Part shown: positions 22,717-33,725 of the stretch, piece after piece
How positions within the stretch are numbered: the first letter of the stretch is position 1
How the letters are laid out: each line of letters opens with the position of its first letter
Assembly: GCF_003255815.1 (NCBI RefSeq)
Contig: NC_037682.1
Span: 19,984,153-20,048,152 of the forward strand
Direction: 5' to 3'
Length of the DNA stretch: 64,000 nt
DNA from: Theropithecus gelada
Lineage: Eukaryota > Chordata > Mammalia > Primates > Cercopithecidae
Notes under the pieces: model-generated
Told to the model about the DNA's origin: nothing
The model's database searches: none
Seen by the model: the letters and a program-made list of their open reading frames with translations, nothing else
Translations under genes and position numbers: made by a program

Positions 22717-22888
22717 GCCCTTGCAACTCAAAGTGTGATCCACAGACCAGTATCAACTACATCAGCTGGGAGCTTGTTTGAAATGTGAAATCTTGGGCCC
22801 CATCCCAGACTTACTGGTTCAGAATCTTCACTTTTAGCAAGGTCCCCTGGTTATCTATGTGCACATGAAAGTTTGAGAAACATTGCTC
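22717..22888 (-). mobile_element. MER5A-type hAT MITE
   Basis: Reverse MER5 order: 'ctcaaagtgtgatccacaga', 'catcagctgggagcttgttt', 'gggccccatcccagacttac' and the terminal 'gtttgagaaacattgctc'. This is a non-autonomous DNA transposon with degraded ends. Confidence 0.85.
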
Positions 22889-22919
22889 GTAGAACTTTCC
22901 AATAGGTGTGTGCTATGAA

Positions 22920-22990
22920 TAGGTTGCAGGTGTGCAATAAATGGGCTACAGGTGTGCACTGAGTGAATTACAGGTGTGCAGCGAGGAACT
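22920..22990 (+). repeat. Short tandem of about 25-bp units
   Basis: 'caggtgtgca' occurs three times (near 22928, 22951 and 22973) with similar spacers, giving a small degenerate tandem array. Confidence 0.55.
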
Positions 22991-23027
22991 GATTCTTAAC
23001 AGCCTTCAGATGTTTGTGTAGGATGAC

Positions 23028-23385
23028 TGATACAGTTTGTCTGTGTCCCCACCCAAATCTCATCTTGAATGGTAGCTCCCACAATTTCCACCTGTCGTGG
23101 GAGGGACCCGGTGGGAGGTAATTGAATTGTGGGGGCAGGTCTTTCCTGTACTGTTCTCCTGATAGTAAACAAGTCTCACGAGATCTGATGGTTTTACAAA
23201 GGGGAGTTTCCCTGTACAAATTCTCTAATTTTCTCTTGCTGTGGCCATGTGAGAAGTGCTTTTCACCTTCCACCATGATTGTGAGGCCTCCCCAGCCACA
23301 TGGAACTGTGAATTCATTAAACCTCTTTTCCTTCCCAGTCTTGGCTATGTCTTTATCAGCCCCGATCAGAAAACGGTCTAGTACA
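23028..23385 (+). mobile_element. THE1-class solo LTR
   Basis: A complete sense LTR of 358 bases starting 'tgatacagtttgtctgtgtc', with 'gggagggacccggtgggagg', 'tctcacgagatctgatggtt' and 'gtgaggcctccccagccaca', ending 'tctagtaca'. The flanks 'atgac' (23023-23027) and 'atggc' (23386-23390) look like a 5-bp duplication with one change. No internal region is attached, so it is a solo LTR. THE1C/D and MSTA are both possible. Confidence 0.93.
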
Positions 23386-23390
23386 ATGGC

Positions 23391-24884
23391 CAATACATTT
23401 TGTTTGCCTGGGATTTTCCCAATTTTAGCATTGAAAGAACTGCATCCCCGGAAACCTATCAGATCCAGGCTAACTGGGATGATTGGTCACCTTACCAGCT
23501 GAGACTGAAAGCAGTCTCTAGTTCAATGAAGGGGGTGACAGGGAAGCTGCATAGAGTCTCTAGCATGGAGAAGCTCTAGAAGAAGGCTCCAAATCTCTGT
23601 CTTTCTATAAATTGTCAACTTTAACCTATTTGCATGTGATGTTCCCTTTTAGTGGCATCCTTGTTAGCTACAGGGAGAGAGCTCTAGCAATACACACACA
23701 TTCTGGAAATTAGAACTTCGTCATTATTTTGAAATGCTTGATATAAAACATTTGATTGCATTCACAATCCATTCACTTTATCATAAGAAATTTCAACATT
23801 ACATTTGTCAAAGAAAGAAAAGGAAGAACTGTTAGATTCTTTTAATAAAATTTCAAGTGTTCTACATTTTTGACTGGTTATAAAATGGTCTGACATTTTT
23901 TATCAGGTACTTGTGTGAACAAGTTTCCTGTTGATTGTGACTTTCAAGTATTTGAAGAGATCATCATTAAAAAGCCCTGATCAAGAATTGCGTATGGCCA
24001 TTTCACGCATAAAGCCTGACATTAGAAAAAACTGTGTTCGTGGAAGAAAGCTCAACTTTCTCATTACATTTTTTGAAAAGATTTTATTGGGAAGTTTTAT
24101 ACATATTCAATTTTTAATATTCTTCCTATTACTTTGTACTTACTTTTCTTATCAAAATTGTATAATGTACAAAAAAGTAATATAGTTTTTTTCACCCAGC
24201 TTCCTGTAGATGCTCCCAAATTATCTCCATTTTGCCCCAATGTGCCATGCAAATGTTATCATGTTCTCTGTGTGCGGAGGCATGAGTGCCTTGGAAATCT
24301 TGCTCTAACCTTCCGAGCTCCCCGCTTCTTTGAACTGATTGGGATCCTTCTACCTACTGGGAAGGAGCAAGGCAAATCGCCACACCCTCCAGGAATCTCC
24401 ACTCCCTGCCTTTCCTCCACCTTCCCATCTCCCTCTGTCCCTGTGAGGGATCCCTTCTTTAGTGGAAGAAGCATTTCAGCTACCTCAAATGGCTGCTATG
24501 GCAAACCTAGTGCTGCGAGGAGCAGGGGTGGCCTGACTTGGGGGTGGGCTTCAGTGCAGAGCTGCTGCTCCTTTTGGGGGCAAAATTGTGATGGAGGGTA
24601 GATGGGGTCAGAGCACTCAGGGCCTGACCTGAGATACCTGCATGCAAGCCTGCAGAAGACACCCCCTGGCATGGGGTCCCCCAGACACTTGGCTCCCACA
24701 CTTCCTGGATGGCTCCAGGGTCTCCCCAAAAGATGATTCATCACAAGGCCATGTTCTGACCACAGCTGGTTTCCAGTGGCCTGTTTTCCTAGGGCCCCAA
24801 GAGTATATCTTGCCTCATTCCTTGCACTACTAGTAGCTTGAATTTGACTTCTGCCTCCAGAGTTTTCTAGAACAACTTGACTGG
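23391..24884. other. Intergenic, nothing firmly recognised
   Basis: No gene. An AT-rich part at about 24060-24210 may be degraded L1. The segment 24240-24830 is GC-richer and unique-looking. Confidence 0.5.
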
Positions 24885-25019
24885 CATGGGTGATGGGGGG
24901 CGCTTATGCCTGGGCTTTGGAGTCAGAAAGATGTGGGCTCAAGTGTTGGTGCTGCCACTTACTAGCTCTGGGATCCAGTGCCTGGCATTAAGTGCTCAAC
25001 GAATGAGGATTGCTGTTAT
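24885..25019 (+). repeat. MIR SINE with internal deletion
   Basis: 'gggctttggagtcagaaaga', 'tgctgccacttactagctct', then a jump to the 3' end 'gtgcctggcattaagtgctc'. The next element inserted at or near its end. Confidence 0.8.
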
Positions 25020-25021
25020 TA

Positions 25022-25492
25022 TAGTTGACCCTTGAATAACATGGGGTTGAACCGTGCAAGTCTACTTATACATGAATTTTCTTCTGCCTCTGTCACCCCT
25101 GAGACTGCAAGACCAACACTCTTCTTTCTTCTCTTCCTCAGCCTACTCGATGTGAACACAGTGAGGATAAAGACCTTTATGATGATTCACTTCCACTTAA
25201 TGGACAGTAAATATATTTTCTCTTCCTTTTGATTTTCCGAATGTATGATTTTCCGATTTTCCGAAAATGTCATATTTTCCTTTCTCTCACTTACTTTATT
25301 GTAAGAATACAGTATCTAATACATATAACACACAAAATATATGTTAATTGACTGTTTCTGTTATTGGTAAGCCTTCCAGTCAGTAGTAGGCTATTAGTAA
25401 TTCAGTTTTTGGGGAGTCAAAAGTTATATGTAGATTTCCCACTGTGCAGGAGGTCAGTGTTCCCAACATCTGTGTTGTTTAAAGATCAACTG
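25022..25492 (+). mobile_element. Tigger3/4-like MITE with TA target duplication
   Basis: It has terminal inverted repeats (left 'tagttgacccttgaataaca', right 'aaagatcaactg') and a TA on both sides (25020-25021 and 25493-25494), as expected for Tc1/mariner insertion. Internal text, such as 'aagacctttatgatgattca' and 'taatacatataacacac', fits Tigger-derived elements. At 471 bp it is non-autonomous. Confidence 0.88.
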
Positions 25493-25638
25493 TACTATTT
25501 CCCCCTCACTTCCTTGAGTTGTTCCTTTTCTTTTTTGCAACCAAATCCTGCTTTGGATCCAGGTGGTTGTAAACTCCTTTAGTTTTTCGTGTAAACCTGA
25601 CATTGTAAGGAAACAGGATTCCAATGGGATACTGATGT

Positions 25639-25652
25639 GGGGGGGGGGGGGG
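25639..25652 (+). repeat. 14-base G homopolymer
   Basis: An uninterrupted run of 14 Gs followed by AAAA. The length is likely variable between individuals or assemblies. Confidence 0.9.
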
Positions 25653-26044
25653 AAAAGCAAACAAACCCAAAAAACAGGAAAAAGCCTAACTTTTCACACA
25701 TAAAACAATAATTCTGGTTATGAGGATAATTAATAAATGAAATCCCTAGGAAATATCCAAGAGAGCCTATTATAGAAAATAACACTGAAACTGTTATGTA
25801 ACATCCAGACCTACATGTACTCAACTCAGCATTTTGAAGCCTCGCTCCAACGGTCAGTGGTATTTGATGAATGACTCTTTGGCTACTCTCATTGAATGTT
25901 CTGGCTGGAGGGGAATTGAGTCTGTCTGTTTTGAAGTTTGTTGGATTTTGGCTGCAGACTAGTAATTAATAACTATCCAATAACAAATCACATTGATATT
26001 TTGCTCTTTGCCATTTTCTAAGCAAACCTTAATATATAAAATAA
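25653..26044. other. Intergenic, nothing recognised
   Basis: AT-rich, no gene and no named repeat. Confidence 0.45.
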
Positions 26045-26460
26045 TGTTTCAAGTTGGATTGTCTTGGAAGTAGGCTCTGAGACAAAGGTTATTGTGCGGG
26101 ATGTCTATCAAGGAGTGTCTGTGGGATGAAGACCTGTGGAAGTGATGGGGAGGAAGCAGAATTGGGCAGAGGGAGAAGTTAAGCTGGGAAGCAGGCCCAG
26201 GATCATCCCAGTCCAGCCCCAAGGGGAGCTCTGCAGCTAGCACTGGCCCATCGGCATTGTCTGAATGGACCAAGATGGCCAGGCCTTTATCTTGCCCACC
26301 TCTTTGGTCTGCCACTGGATGGAGGCCACCCTGGGATGGGTGTGACATCCGGTGGTGGCTCTCTGCAGTTGAGATGGATATTGAAGGGCACTCCCAGCAG
26401 CAGGAGCACCAAGGCCCTTCCCTGAAGGAGGGTCTGGGCTGCATATTTCTGTGTTCATTA
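26045..26460 (+). repeat. Ancient LTR-like repeat (family B, unnamed)
   Basis: 'ggctctgagacaaaggttat', 'tgcgggatgtctatcaagga' and 'ggggaggaagcagaattggg' match, block for block, the reverse complement of 39600-40020. They are two copies of one family. I cannot name it. Confidence 0.55.
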
Positions 26461-26669
26461 CAGAAGGTAAATTGGGGCTGGGCTGGGGGCCTGCAGCCTT
26501 GCTTGTCCACTCTGGATATTATAGTGGCTCCTTAGGCATATTCATGGAACCTCTATATTTAGCAAACCCCCCAACTAGAGCTCACTCTTCTTTCATTGAT
26601 TAGTAAACCAAAGCTCAGTCCGAAACCTGCCAGCAAGTTGTGACAGAAATCTCTCAGCCAGCCTGTTCC

Positions 26670-26925
26670 CTTTGTGGGGTCTCAGCTCAGGTGTCCCTCC
26701 TCCAGCAAGCCTAGTTGACTCTGCAAGGCACTCTGGGTGTTCTTGAATGTACTCTCCATGCCCACACTCACTCTCCATCCATTGCACCATGCTACCTCCA
26801 AGGGCTGCTCACTTTGCTGACTTCCCACTAGGCTGTGAGCTTTTTGAGGGCAGAGATCACACATTATTCTCTGTGGGGCCCTCATGTACTGGGGAGAAGG
26901 GTGGATGTTTGCTGAGTTACAGTTG
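26670..26925 (+). repeat. L2 LINE fragment
   Basis: Sense L2: 'tctcagctcaggtgtccctc', 'ccactaggctgtgagctttt' and 'gagggcagagatcacac'. Confidence 0.75.
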
Positions 26926-27030
26926 AGTTCGTTAAGTGCTTATTTTGTGCCAGGGATGGTTGTAGGGGATTTACATGTGTTTAGTCATTAAACCTTCCCC
27001 AAAAAGCTGGGAGGTGAGTCCTATATGTAG
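26926..27030 (-). repeat. MIR SINE fragment
   Basis: 'gtgcttattttgtgccaggg' and 'ttagtcattaaaccttcccc' are reverse-strand MIR. Confidence 0.7.
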
Positions 27031-27791
27031 GAATGAATGAATGAAGGTGATGGCAGCGGCAGCCCACCTGGAGTGGCCACTGTGAAGATGCCAGTTTCAG
27101 AAGGGGAGGTGCAGTTTGGGCTATGTGTTCCATGGAGTTAGTGGGAGGTGGGAGCAGGCAGAAACACCACCCCCTTACAAGTTGAAGGAAAGGGAGCCCC
27201 ACCCTCCCAGGCACAGCTGCAGCTGTAGACCTGGGCATCCTTGCACTCTTGGGGGCCCTGGAAGCTCCCCTGTCCCTGCAGGTCAGAAGTGCCTGTTTCT
27301 GGTGCCTGCTCTGATTTCGGAGCAAAGTTGAGGCTGAGCCAGGGTGCCGTTGCTATCTGGCTGGGTGTGCACATGTTCGGGGCAGCGCTGACATGCCAGC
27401 TGCCTACTGCCTTGGGCCCCTCTGGACTCTGGGTGCTGTCTAGTATGGGAGGGAGGCCGAGGTGGGGACTGAAGGCAGCTAGGTGCAGGCCTGCAGGTGC
27501 CCCTTGGCATGAACAGCCTGGGTGCTGTGGGCACTGTGGATGGCAGGCTGACGGCAACAGAAGGCAGACGGGCTCTTGGGTGGAAAGAGGCATGTGCCTT
27601 GTGAAGCTCCACATTCAAGTGGGATATGGCCTGAAGCATGGACGCTGGGCTGCCAGTTCTGCTAACTGAAGCGAGAACTTATGGTGCTTTTTCCAGGCCC
27701 ACCCATGGCCACCCATAGACCAATCAACACACACTTCCTCCCCTCTGAAGCCCATTAAAACCCTGGACTCAGCCAGACTCAGGCAGATGAT

Positions 27792-28130
27792 GGGATAACC
27801 TGCCTGTGGATAGGAGATACCCATTCCAGGTCTCCTCTCTGCTGAAGGCTGCAGAGACATCAGGACAACTTGCCTGTGGATAGGAGCTACTCACTGCGGA
27901 TCTCCTCTCCACTGAGGGCTGTAGAGATGTCAGGATGACCTGCCTGCAGATAGGAGTTGCCCACTCTGGGTCGCCCCTCTGCTGAGAGCTTCAGACTTGA
28001 CGGGACAACCTGTATGCAGATAGGAGCTACCCACTCCAGGTCTCCCCTCTGCTGAGAGCTGCACTTGTTGGGAAAACCTGCCTGCAGAAAGGAGCTACCC
28101 ACTTTGGATCTCCTGAGAGCTGTACTATCA
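27792..28130 (+). repeat. Five-copy array of about 70-bp units inside the ERV LTR
   Basis: Units begin near 27792, 27863, 27933, 28002 and 28070. Each carries a 'gataggag' (or 'gaaaggag') motif, a 'ctacccact'-like motif and 'tctcctctctgctgag'-like text, with lengths falling from 71 to about 61 bases. They lie downstream of the TATA-like box and before the AATAAA. Confidence 0.9.
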
Positions 28131-28133
28131 TTC

Positions 28134-28139
28134 AATAAA
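28134..28139 (+). terminator. ERV LTR polyadenylation signal AATAAA
   Basis: An AATAAA directly follows the tandem array and is followed by CT/GT-rich sequence, as in LTRs. Confidence 0.65.
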
Positions 28140-29059
28140 GCACCTCTTTACCTTGCTCACCCTCCAGTTGTCTGTGTACCTCATTCTTCCTGGATGTGGG
28201 ACAAGAGCTTGGGAGCTGCCAAATGGCAGGACTGAAAGAGCTGTAACACAAACAGGGCTGCAACATGCCCTCCCTGCTCGCCATGTTGCAGGTGATGAGG
28301 AGGGAAGAACTGCAGCTCTTTGGGGAACCAGACCTAGGAGCTCCCTGAGCCAGGGCTGTGACACCTTCTTAGGGGCTCTGTGGTTCCTGGCATCTCCAAG
28401 CTTCTGGGTGCCACCACATTCCCCGTTGCCTGCAGTGGAAGTTGCTTGAGGTATGCCTGGTCTAGCCACAGCCTTGCAGGGAGCCAGTGCCCATGCTGGT
28501 GCCTGGATTTGCCTGCCCCACTGCAGCCAGCATGCCTGGCTGTGCACAGTGGCCAGACCCTGTGTTTGCTTGCTCATGCACCCCTCACTGCTCTATGTCT
28601 GGCTTGCCCTTGGAAGGCATGGGATCCAGGCTGGTAGTGTGAGTTGAGTGCAGCCTGCCAGGCTGAGTGAGTGGAATGAACCCAGTGGGCCCAAGCAAAA
28701 CTCGGGCAAGGGCACCACTGGCCACAGAGGTTTCTGGCTAGTGAGGCAACACCCCAAAGATCCCTTGACAAAAGGACCCAGTCAAAGTCCTTGACAGCTT
28801 GGCCCATGGTGTCTGAGGTCCACTGTTGGCCTCACATGGAGAAAAATGTTAGGGCTTTTCTCTTTTAGTCCTTTGACTCCTCTCCCCTGATCTCTAAGTT
28901 ATGGGCCTCTAGGCTTTTTTGGGTCAGTCTTAGGAAGTTCAGAATTGATTTAAGCCTCTTCTCTTTTCTGACCTTCACATCAGTGGTCCATGCAATGATA
29001 TGTGGATGAATTTTTCTATTACCTCTTATCCCTCTTTGGGCTTCTTTGCCTGCATCTAA

Positions 29060-29480
29060 TGTGCTTGATAGAGTTCTTTAATTTTTATGTTTTATGAAAC
29101 TGACATGATTTTATGTACATGTATTTTCATTTGTATACACTGTATAGTGCTAAAGACCTAATTCTATTTTTTTCCCTCAGCATTGTTTGTAATGATCTAT
29201 CCAAGTTGGTGTATGTGCCTCTAGACTGTTGCTCCTAATTGCTGTATCCACCACACTTACCCATCTCCTAGCAAGGGAGCCCTAGCTTGCTTCTAAATTT
29301 CCTCTTCCCCCTTTCCCCCTTCAAACAGTCCCAAAATGGAGAGCCTCACACTCTCTTTATAGATCTGCATGACAATTTCTCTAGGATCTATATCCAGGAA
29401 GGAATTTCTGAAAATGGTGTATACATATACTTCATTTGACTAAATAGACTTATACTTTCTACTCTTAAAGGGCCTTGTAC
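29060..29480 (-). mobile_element. L1M LINE 3'UTR-like fragment
   Basis: 'gtaatgatctatccaagttg' and 'gtatgtgcctctagactgtt' are typical of the antisense 3' part of old L1s. Right boundary uncertain. Confidence 0.5.
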
Positions 29481-30019
29481 TCTTCAAGGCTCACTACACT
29501 GTGAAGTCTCTCAATTAAGATGCTAGAAAATAATTAAACAATATAATTTTGGAAGTACTTTGCCAGCAGAAAAAACTACAGGGATTGGATTCAGACTACA
29601 GGCCTTCACTTTACAAAGTCTGAGTTGGAGGCCCACAACCAAACAAGCCCTAACATCGACCTTTGCTTGCAGAAGTCGTTCATTCCCAACACTTTATTTG
29701 TGTGTCTTCAAGGCAGGGTCAAGGTTCACACTAACAGGGCTTGAGCAAAGCTTCTGTCCTTCCTCAGACAGTCCCTCATCAGAGTCCCCCACACAGGTGG
29801 TTGGCCAGTGCTGTGTGTAGTGAGGAAGAACAGCAGCCTACGTGAGCTTGCCTCTCCTGCCTCCTCCAGTCTTCCAGGACCATCACTCGGTTAGAGCAGA
29901 TGAGATCTCCCTGACAGCATGTGCTCCCTACCTGTGTTCCTCCAGACAGCTCCAGCTTCCTGCTGCTAGCCTCTCCTCGGAAGCTGAGGAAGGGGTGGGT
30001 GAAGGCCTGGGGAGGAGGA
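29481..30019. other. Intergenic, nothing recognised
   Basis: No gene or named repeat. Confidence 0.45.
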
Positions 30020-30380
30020 CTATCTTAGTCAATTTGGGCTGCTGTAACACAATGCTGTAAACTGAGTGGCTTAGAAACAACAGAGAATGATTCCCCACAG
30101 TTCAGAAGACTGGAAATCTGAGTTCAGGGTGCCAGCATGGTCGGGGTCTGGTGAGAGCCTTTTTCCATTTGCAGGCTGTCCTTTTCTTGTATCTTCACAT
30201 GGCAGAAAGATGGCAAGAAAGCTCTCTGGGGTCTCTTTTATACGGGCATTAATCCCATCCATGAGGACTCCACCCATGACCTAAGTATCTCCAAAGGCCC
30301 CACCTTCTAGTAGCATCAGACTGGGGACCAGGATTTCGACCTATGGATTTGTGGGGGATGCAGACATTCAGTCCACAACA
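30020..30380 (-). mobile_element. MLT1A-like ERVL-MaLR solo LTR
   Basis: Near-complete antisense LTR: 'tttgggctgctgtaacacaa', 'cccacagttcagaagactgg', 'cttcacatggcagaaagatg', 'acgggcattaatcccatcca', 'gcagacattcagtccacaac'. Non-coding. Confidence 0.85.
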
Positions 30381-30734
30381 GGGGCCCTTGGTGCCTGCTC
30401 TAGCAACTCCAGCAAAAAAGAAGGTTGCTGTCGCTCATATCCTGGTGAGTCTGGGAAAGCCCTCTGCAGTGGAGGATGTCCAAACCATTGTGTGGCCTTA
30501 GACAATAGTCACAGGTGGCTAGAAAGTCCTCAACATTTGTTTTTAAAACAAAAAACTATAATAGCTTTAAGTCTTCCTGTTGTGAACCAGAGCATCGGTG
30601 GCTCCAGCCTGCTTGGGTATTAATCCCCAAATTTCCATTAGGGCTTATGGGGATTAACTATTGCCCCCTGTTGGTGTCGGGACTTGTTACGGCCAGAAGC
30701 CCATCTCCCTTTATGCAACAGAGGGAAGCGGTCA

Positions 30735-30950
30735 GGATGTTCAGGTTCTGGAGTCAAACAGTCCTGGGTTCAAACCTGACCCTGCTACTTCCTGGCTGTG
30801 AGCAAGGAAAAGCTGCATCATGTCTCCAAATCTCAGTTCCCTCAGCTGCAAGATGCTGATGATATGACCTTACGAGGTGCTGTGAAGATGAGATGAGCTA
30901 ATAGTTGTAAAGCCCTCTGGCCAGTGCCTGGGACATGACAAGAATTAAAT
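30735..30950 (+). repeat. MIR SINE, nearly full length
   Basis: Sense MIR: 'ggttctggagtcaaacagtc', 'tgctacttcctggctgtgag', 'tctcagttccctcagctgca', 'ccagtgcctgggacatgaca'. Confidence 0.85.
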
Positions 30951-31014
30951 ACATGGGAATTTCAAAAAGCAGCTCAGGGCATTCAGGGGGTGCAAGAGAG
31001 TTAAGAAAAATACA

Positions 31015-31110
31015 GCAATCAATAAATGTGTGCTCGGGCCTGTCATGTGCCAGGCACAGGTTCAGTTACTACAATGCCTTGGGCTGCATCCTGCTTGCAT
31101 TGATGGAGGT
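31015..31110 (-). repeat. MIR 3' end fragment
   Basis: 'caataaatgtgtgctcgggc' then 'tcatgtgccaggcacaggtt' resembles reverse-strand MIR/L2. Confidence 0.5.
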
Positions 31111-31264
31111 TGACCGAGGGACTTGGGGTTGTAATCAGGTGGTGGAGAGAAAAGAAGGGCTTAGACATGCTGTGCATTGGGGCTTCCACTCCAGACTCCA
31201 GGGAGAGAAGTGATTTAAAAATGTTTATTTGCCAAACATTTACCGACTTGCAAATATTGGAATC

Positions 31265-31625
31265 CATTTTGGTTAGTTTTAGCTGAAAAGGGATTTATTA
31301 AACTATATCAGATTACACAGAGTCATTGGAAGGGCAGGAGAAACAGACTTGAGGTGAGGTTTCCAAGAGGAAGTTTCAGGACCACGCCATATAATTGGCT
31401 CGATGGGGACATTGTTGGTGTTGCAGTAGCTGCCTTCAAGCTGGGTGTCAGGGGCCGACATTGTCATAACCGTGGTCTCTTCTGTCATTGGAAGTTTACC
31501 TTGTAACTACAGCCACCCCGAAGGCTGGACCACTAAACAGATGTCCTGTGTCTGTTAATCAGGGACTCCCAGGGCAGAGTCTGATTGGCAGAGCCCAGGT
31601 CACATGCCTGCATCCTAACTGCAAG
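31265..31625. repeat. Ancient repeat (family A, unnamed)
   Basis: 'gctgaaaagggatttattaa' at its start and 'gattggcagagcccaggtca' near its end match segments at 34120-34470 and 54700-55115. Confidence 0.45.
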
Positions 31626-31829
31626 GGAGCCAGAGGATTGGGTTAAGATGTACTTAGGGAGGGAGAATCCATCAAGAGGGAATGTCCCCAAATGCAAAGC
31701 CCCTCAAGGGATCCTGGGCAGCCACAAATATGGAAAATGTCCCTAGGCACCTACTCAAAGCACCATGTGGAGGATGGGGGACATATTGGGGGGTGGGGTC
31801 AGACCCAGTTCTTTCAAAAGTACATATTT

Positions 31830-32124
31830 GGCCAGGTGCAGTGGCTCATGCGTGTAATCCCAGCACTCTGGGAGGCTGAGGCGGATGAACTACTTGAGGC
31901 CAGAAGTTTGAGTCAGCCTGGACAACATGGCAACCCTGTCTCTACTAAAGACACACACACACACATACAAAATTAGCCAGGTGTAGTGGTGGGCACCTGT
32001 AATCCTTGGGGAGCTGAGGCATGAGAATCACTTGAACTTGGGAGGCAGAGGTTGCAGTGAGCCAAGATTATGCCATTGCACTCTATCCTGGGCTACAGAG
32101 TGAGACTCTGTCTCAGAAAAAAAA
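31830..32124 (+). mobile_element. Alu SINE (old, AluJ/S-like)
   Basis: A full-length sense Alu with several small deletions. The middle A linker has turned into a short CA repeat (near 31950). Confidence 0.93.
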
Positions 32125-32129
32125 CATCA

Positions 32130-32345
32130 ACATTTGTACATATATATATAAAATATATATATAATTTGCATAAATTTATGAGGTGCAAGTACAGTTTTGA
32201 TACATGGATATATTGTATAGTGGTGAAGCCTGCACTTTTTGTGTAACCATCACCCAAATCGTGTACCTTGTACTCATTAAGTACTTTCTCAGCCCTCACC
32301 CCCACACTCTCCCACCCTCCCTAGTCTCCAATGTCTATTATTCTG
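32130..32345 (-). mobile_element. L1 LINE 3'UTR fragment
   Basis: After a TA-rich run, 'tttgatacatggatatattg', 'tgtgtaaccatcacccaaat' and 'ccctagtctccaatgtctat' match antisense L1P/L1M 3' ends. Confidence 0.8.
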
Positions 32346-32510
32346 CACGGTTGGAATTGGAATTGGATCCAGCTCTTGGAGGTGCTCCTATCTAGTGGGG
32401 TAGACGAATATCCACATAAGAACCGTCAGGTGAGTAAATGGACTTAAAGGGGCATGGACCTTCCACCATCCACTGCATGTGTATATCTAGTTCCAGTGGC
32501 CCAGTTGCTG

Positions 32511-32557
32511 AGAGAGAGAGAGAGAGAGAAATAGAAAGAGAGAGAGAGAGAGAGAGA
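32511..32557. repeat. (GA)n microsatellite
   Basis: Two GA runs are separated by 'aatagaaa'. No frame or function is implied. Confidence 0.95.
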
Positions 32558-32564
32558 TTGTGGA

Positions 32565-32710
32565 TTTCTTGACTTCTCTGAGTCTCCGTTTCTTCATACA
32601 TGAAATGGAGACAGCAACACCTATCGCATAGGGGCTGATGTTCACATTAAAGATAATACATGTAAACCATCTGGTCTAATAGATGTCCAATGGAAGGCAG
32701 TTCTCTTATA
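32565..32710 (+). repeat. MIR SINE fragment
   Basis: 'gacttctctgagtctccgtt', 'cttcatacatgaaatggaga' and 'attaaagataatacatgtaa' follow sense MIR order. Confidence 0.75.
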
Positions 32711-33554
32711 GGCACTGGAGCAAGCATGATCACATAAGGTTCTTTGGGTGGGGGCCTGGATGCCACGCTTTTGGGAGGTAGAGCTGGGGTTGGGATCTAC
32801 TGGGGGGTTCTAGGACAGTCACTCTTTGCTGACAGTGGTATCTTTGGGACTAACAGAACAAACCCTCATGTGTCAAGCTCCAACTTCAACTGTCACTACA
32901 TGAAACATCCTGAGACCGCCCCTCTCCTGACAAGGAAACGTTCCTCTCTCCACAACATATGTCTCACATTGGGTGCGTTTCCCAGAGTCCTTATTCAAAC
33001 AGAGAACAGTGAAGAGCAGGACTTTGGATTTGGGGCCAGTGGCCCGAAGGTGGATTCTGTCCTGCAGCTGGGGATGGATACCCTGCCGAGGGCTCCAGAT
33101 CCCTGGGTGGGCGCAGGAGGCATGGGAGTGACATCCATCCAGAGTGGGCAGTTTCTTACACGGTCAGGTCCTGGGGAGGGCCTTCTGGGACATGAAGATA
33201 CATGGGGCAGAGGCTGCATGTGACCCCTCCTCCCTGGTCTCCTCACTGTTCCTTCTGTAAGGTGCCAGACAGAAGGCTTGGTGCCTTCTCAGCCTGTATG
33301 ACACTGATGGTTGTTTGGAGGACTCCATAGAGGCAGGACAGGACAGCCTGACCACATTCTCAGAGGCCTATAATGGGTGCATCTGGATCCCAAACTTCTT
33401 GCTTCTTCTCTGGGGAAACTGAGTCAACCTTGTCACCCTTACCCTGAGCTTCCACTTGCCCACATAGGCTGCTTCCCAGAATTTTATCCAGAGGGTGCCC
33501 CAGGGTCTATTCCTGAAGAAACAATGGCCCAGAGCGGGCAGTTTGGTGACACAG
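32711..33554. other. Intergenic, nothing recognised
   Basis: Unique-looking, moderately GC-rich sequence. A 159-codon frame at 32744-33223 has no resemblance to a known protein. Confidence 0.5.
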
Positions 33555-33725
33555 GATGAATGGAAAGGATTTGAGATCAGGCATACCTGCTTTTGACCCC
33601 TGGCTTCTTCTCCCTTTATAGTAATTTGGGGAAACGACTTGCTGCCCTCATGTCTAAGATGGGCATTTAAAAATTGATCTCATGGGATTACTGAAGATAA
33701 AACATGAAAACATATATACCTGGCA
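33555..33725 (+). repeat. MIR SINE fragment
   Basis: 'gagatcaggcatacctgctt', 'aatttggggaaacgacttgc' and 'catgtctaagatgggcattt' follow sense MIR order. Confidence 0.7.

Larger units (their letters stand above)
27090..28830 (+). mobile_element. Class I ERV LTR-like block (LTR1/HUERS-P-like, tentative)
   Basis: The block has LTR promoter and end features in sense order: a CCAAT box ('gaccaatcaacac', near 27718), a TATA-like 'cattaaaacc' (near 27753), an internal array of about 70-bp repeats, AATAAA at 28134-28139, and a GT-rich region beyond ('tctgtgtacctcattcttcc'). Sequence to about 28830 keeps an ERV-like character. No gag, pol or env frame is intact or recognisable. The family is assigned from memory of LTR1-type sequences, and both borders are approximate. 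Confidence 0.6.

Noticed and set aside
27138..27669. 118-158-codon frames on both strands in the ERV block
   Set aside because: They lie in LTR U3-like sequence upstream of the TATA-like box and do not resemble gag, pol or env.
27792..28130. Regularly spaced repeats resembling a CRISPR array
   Set aside because: The units are diverged whole-length tandem repeats without constant repeats and unique spacers, in a primate genome and inside an LTR.
28134..28640. Possible new gene end at the AATAAA following the array
   Set aside because: The signal fits the LTR's own polyadenylation site; no upstream coding exon is seen.
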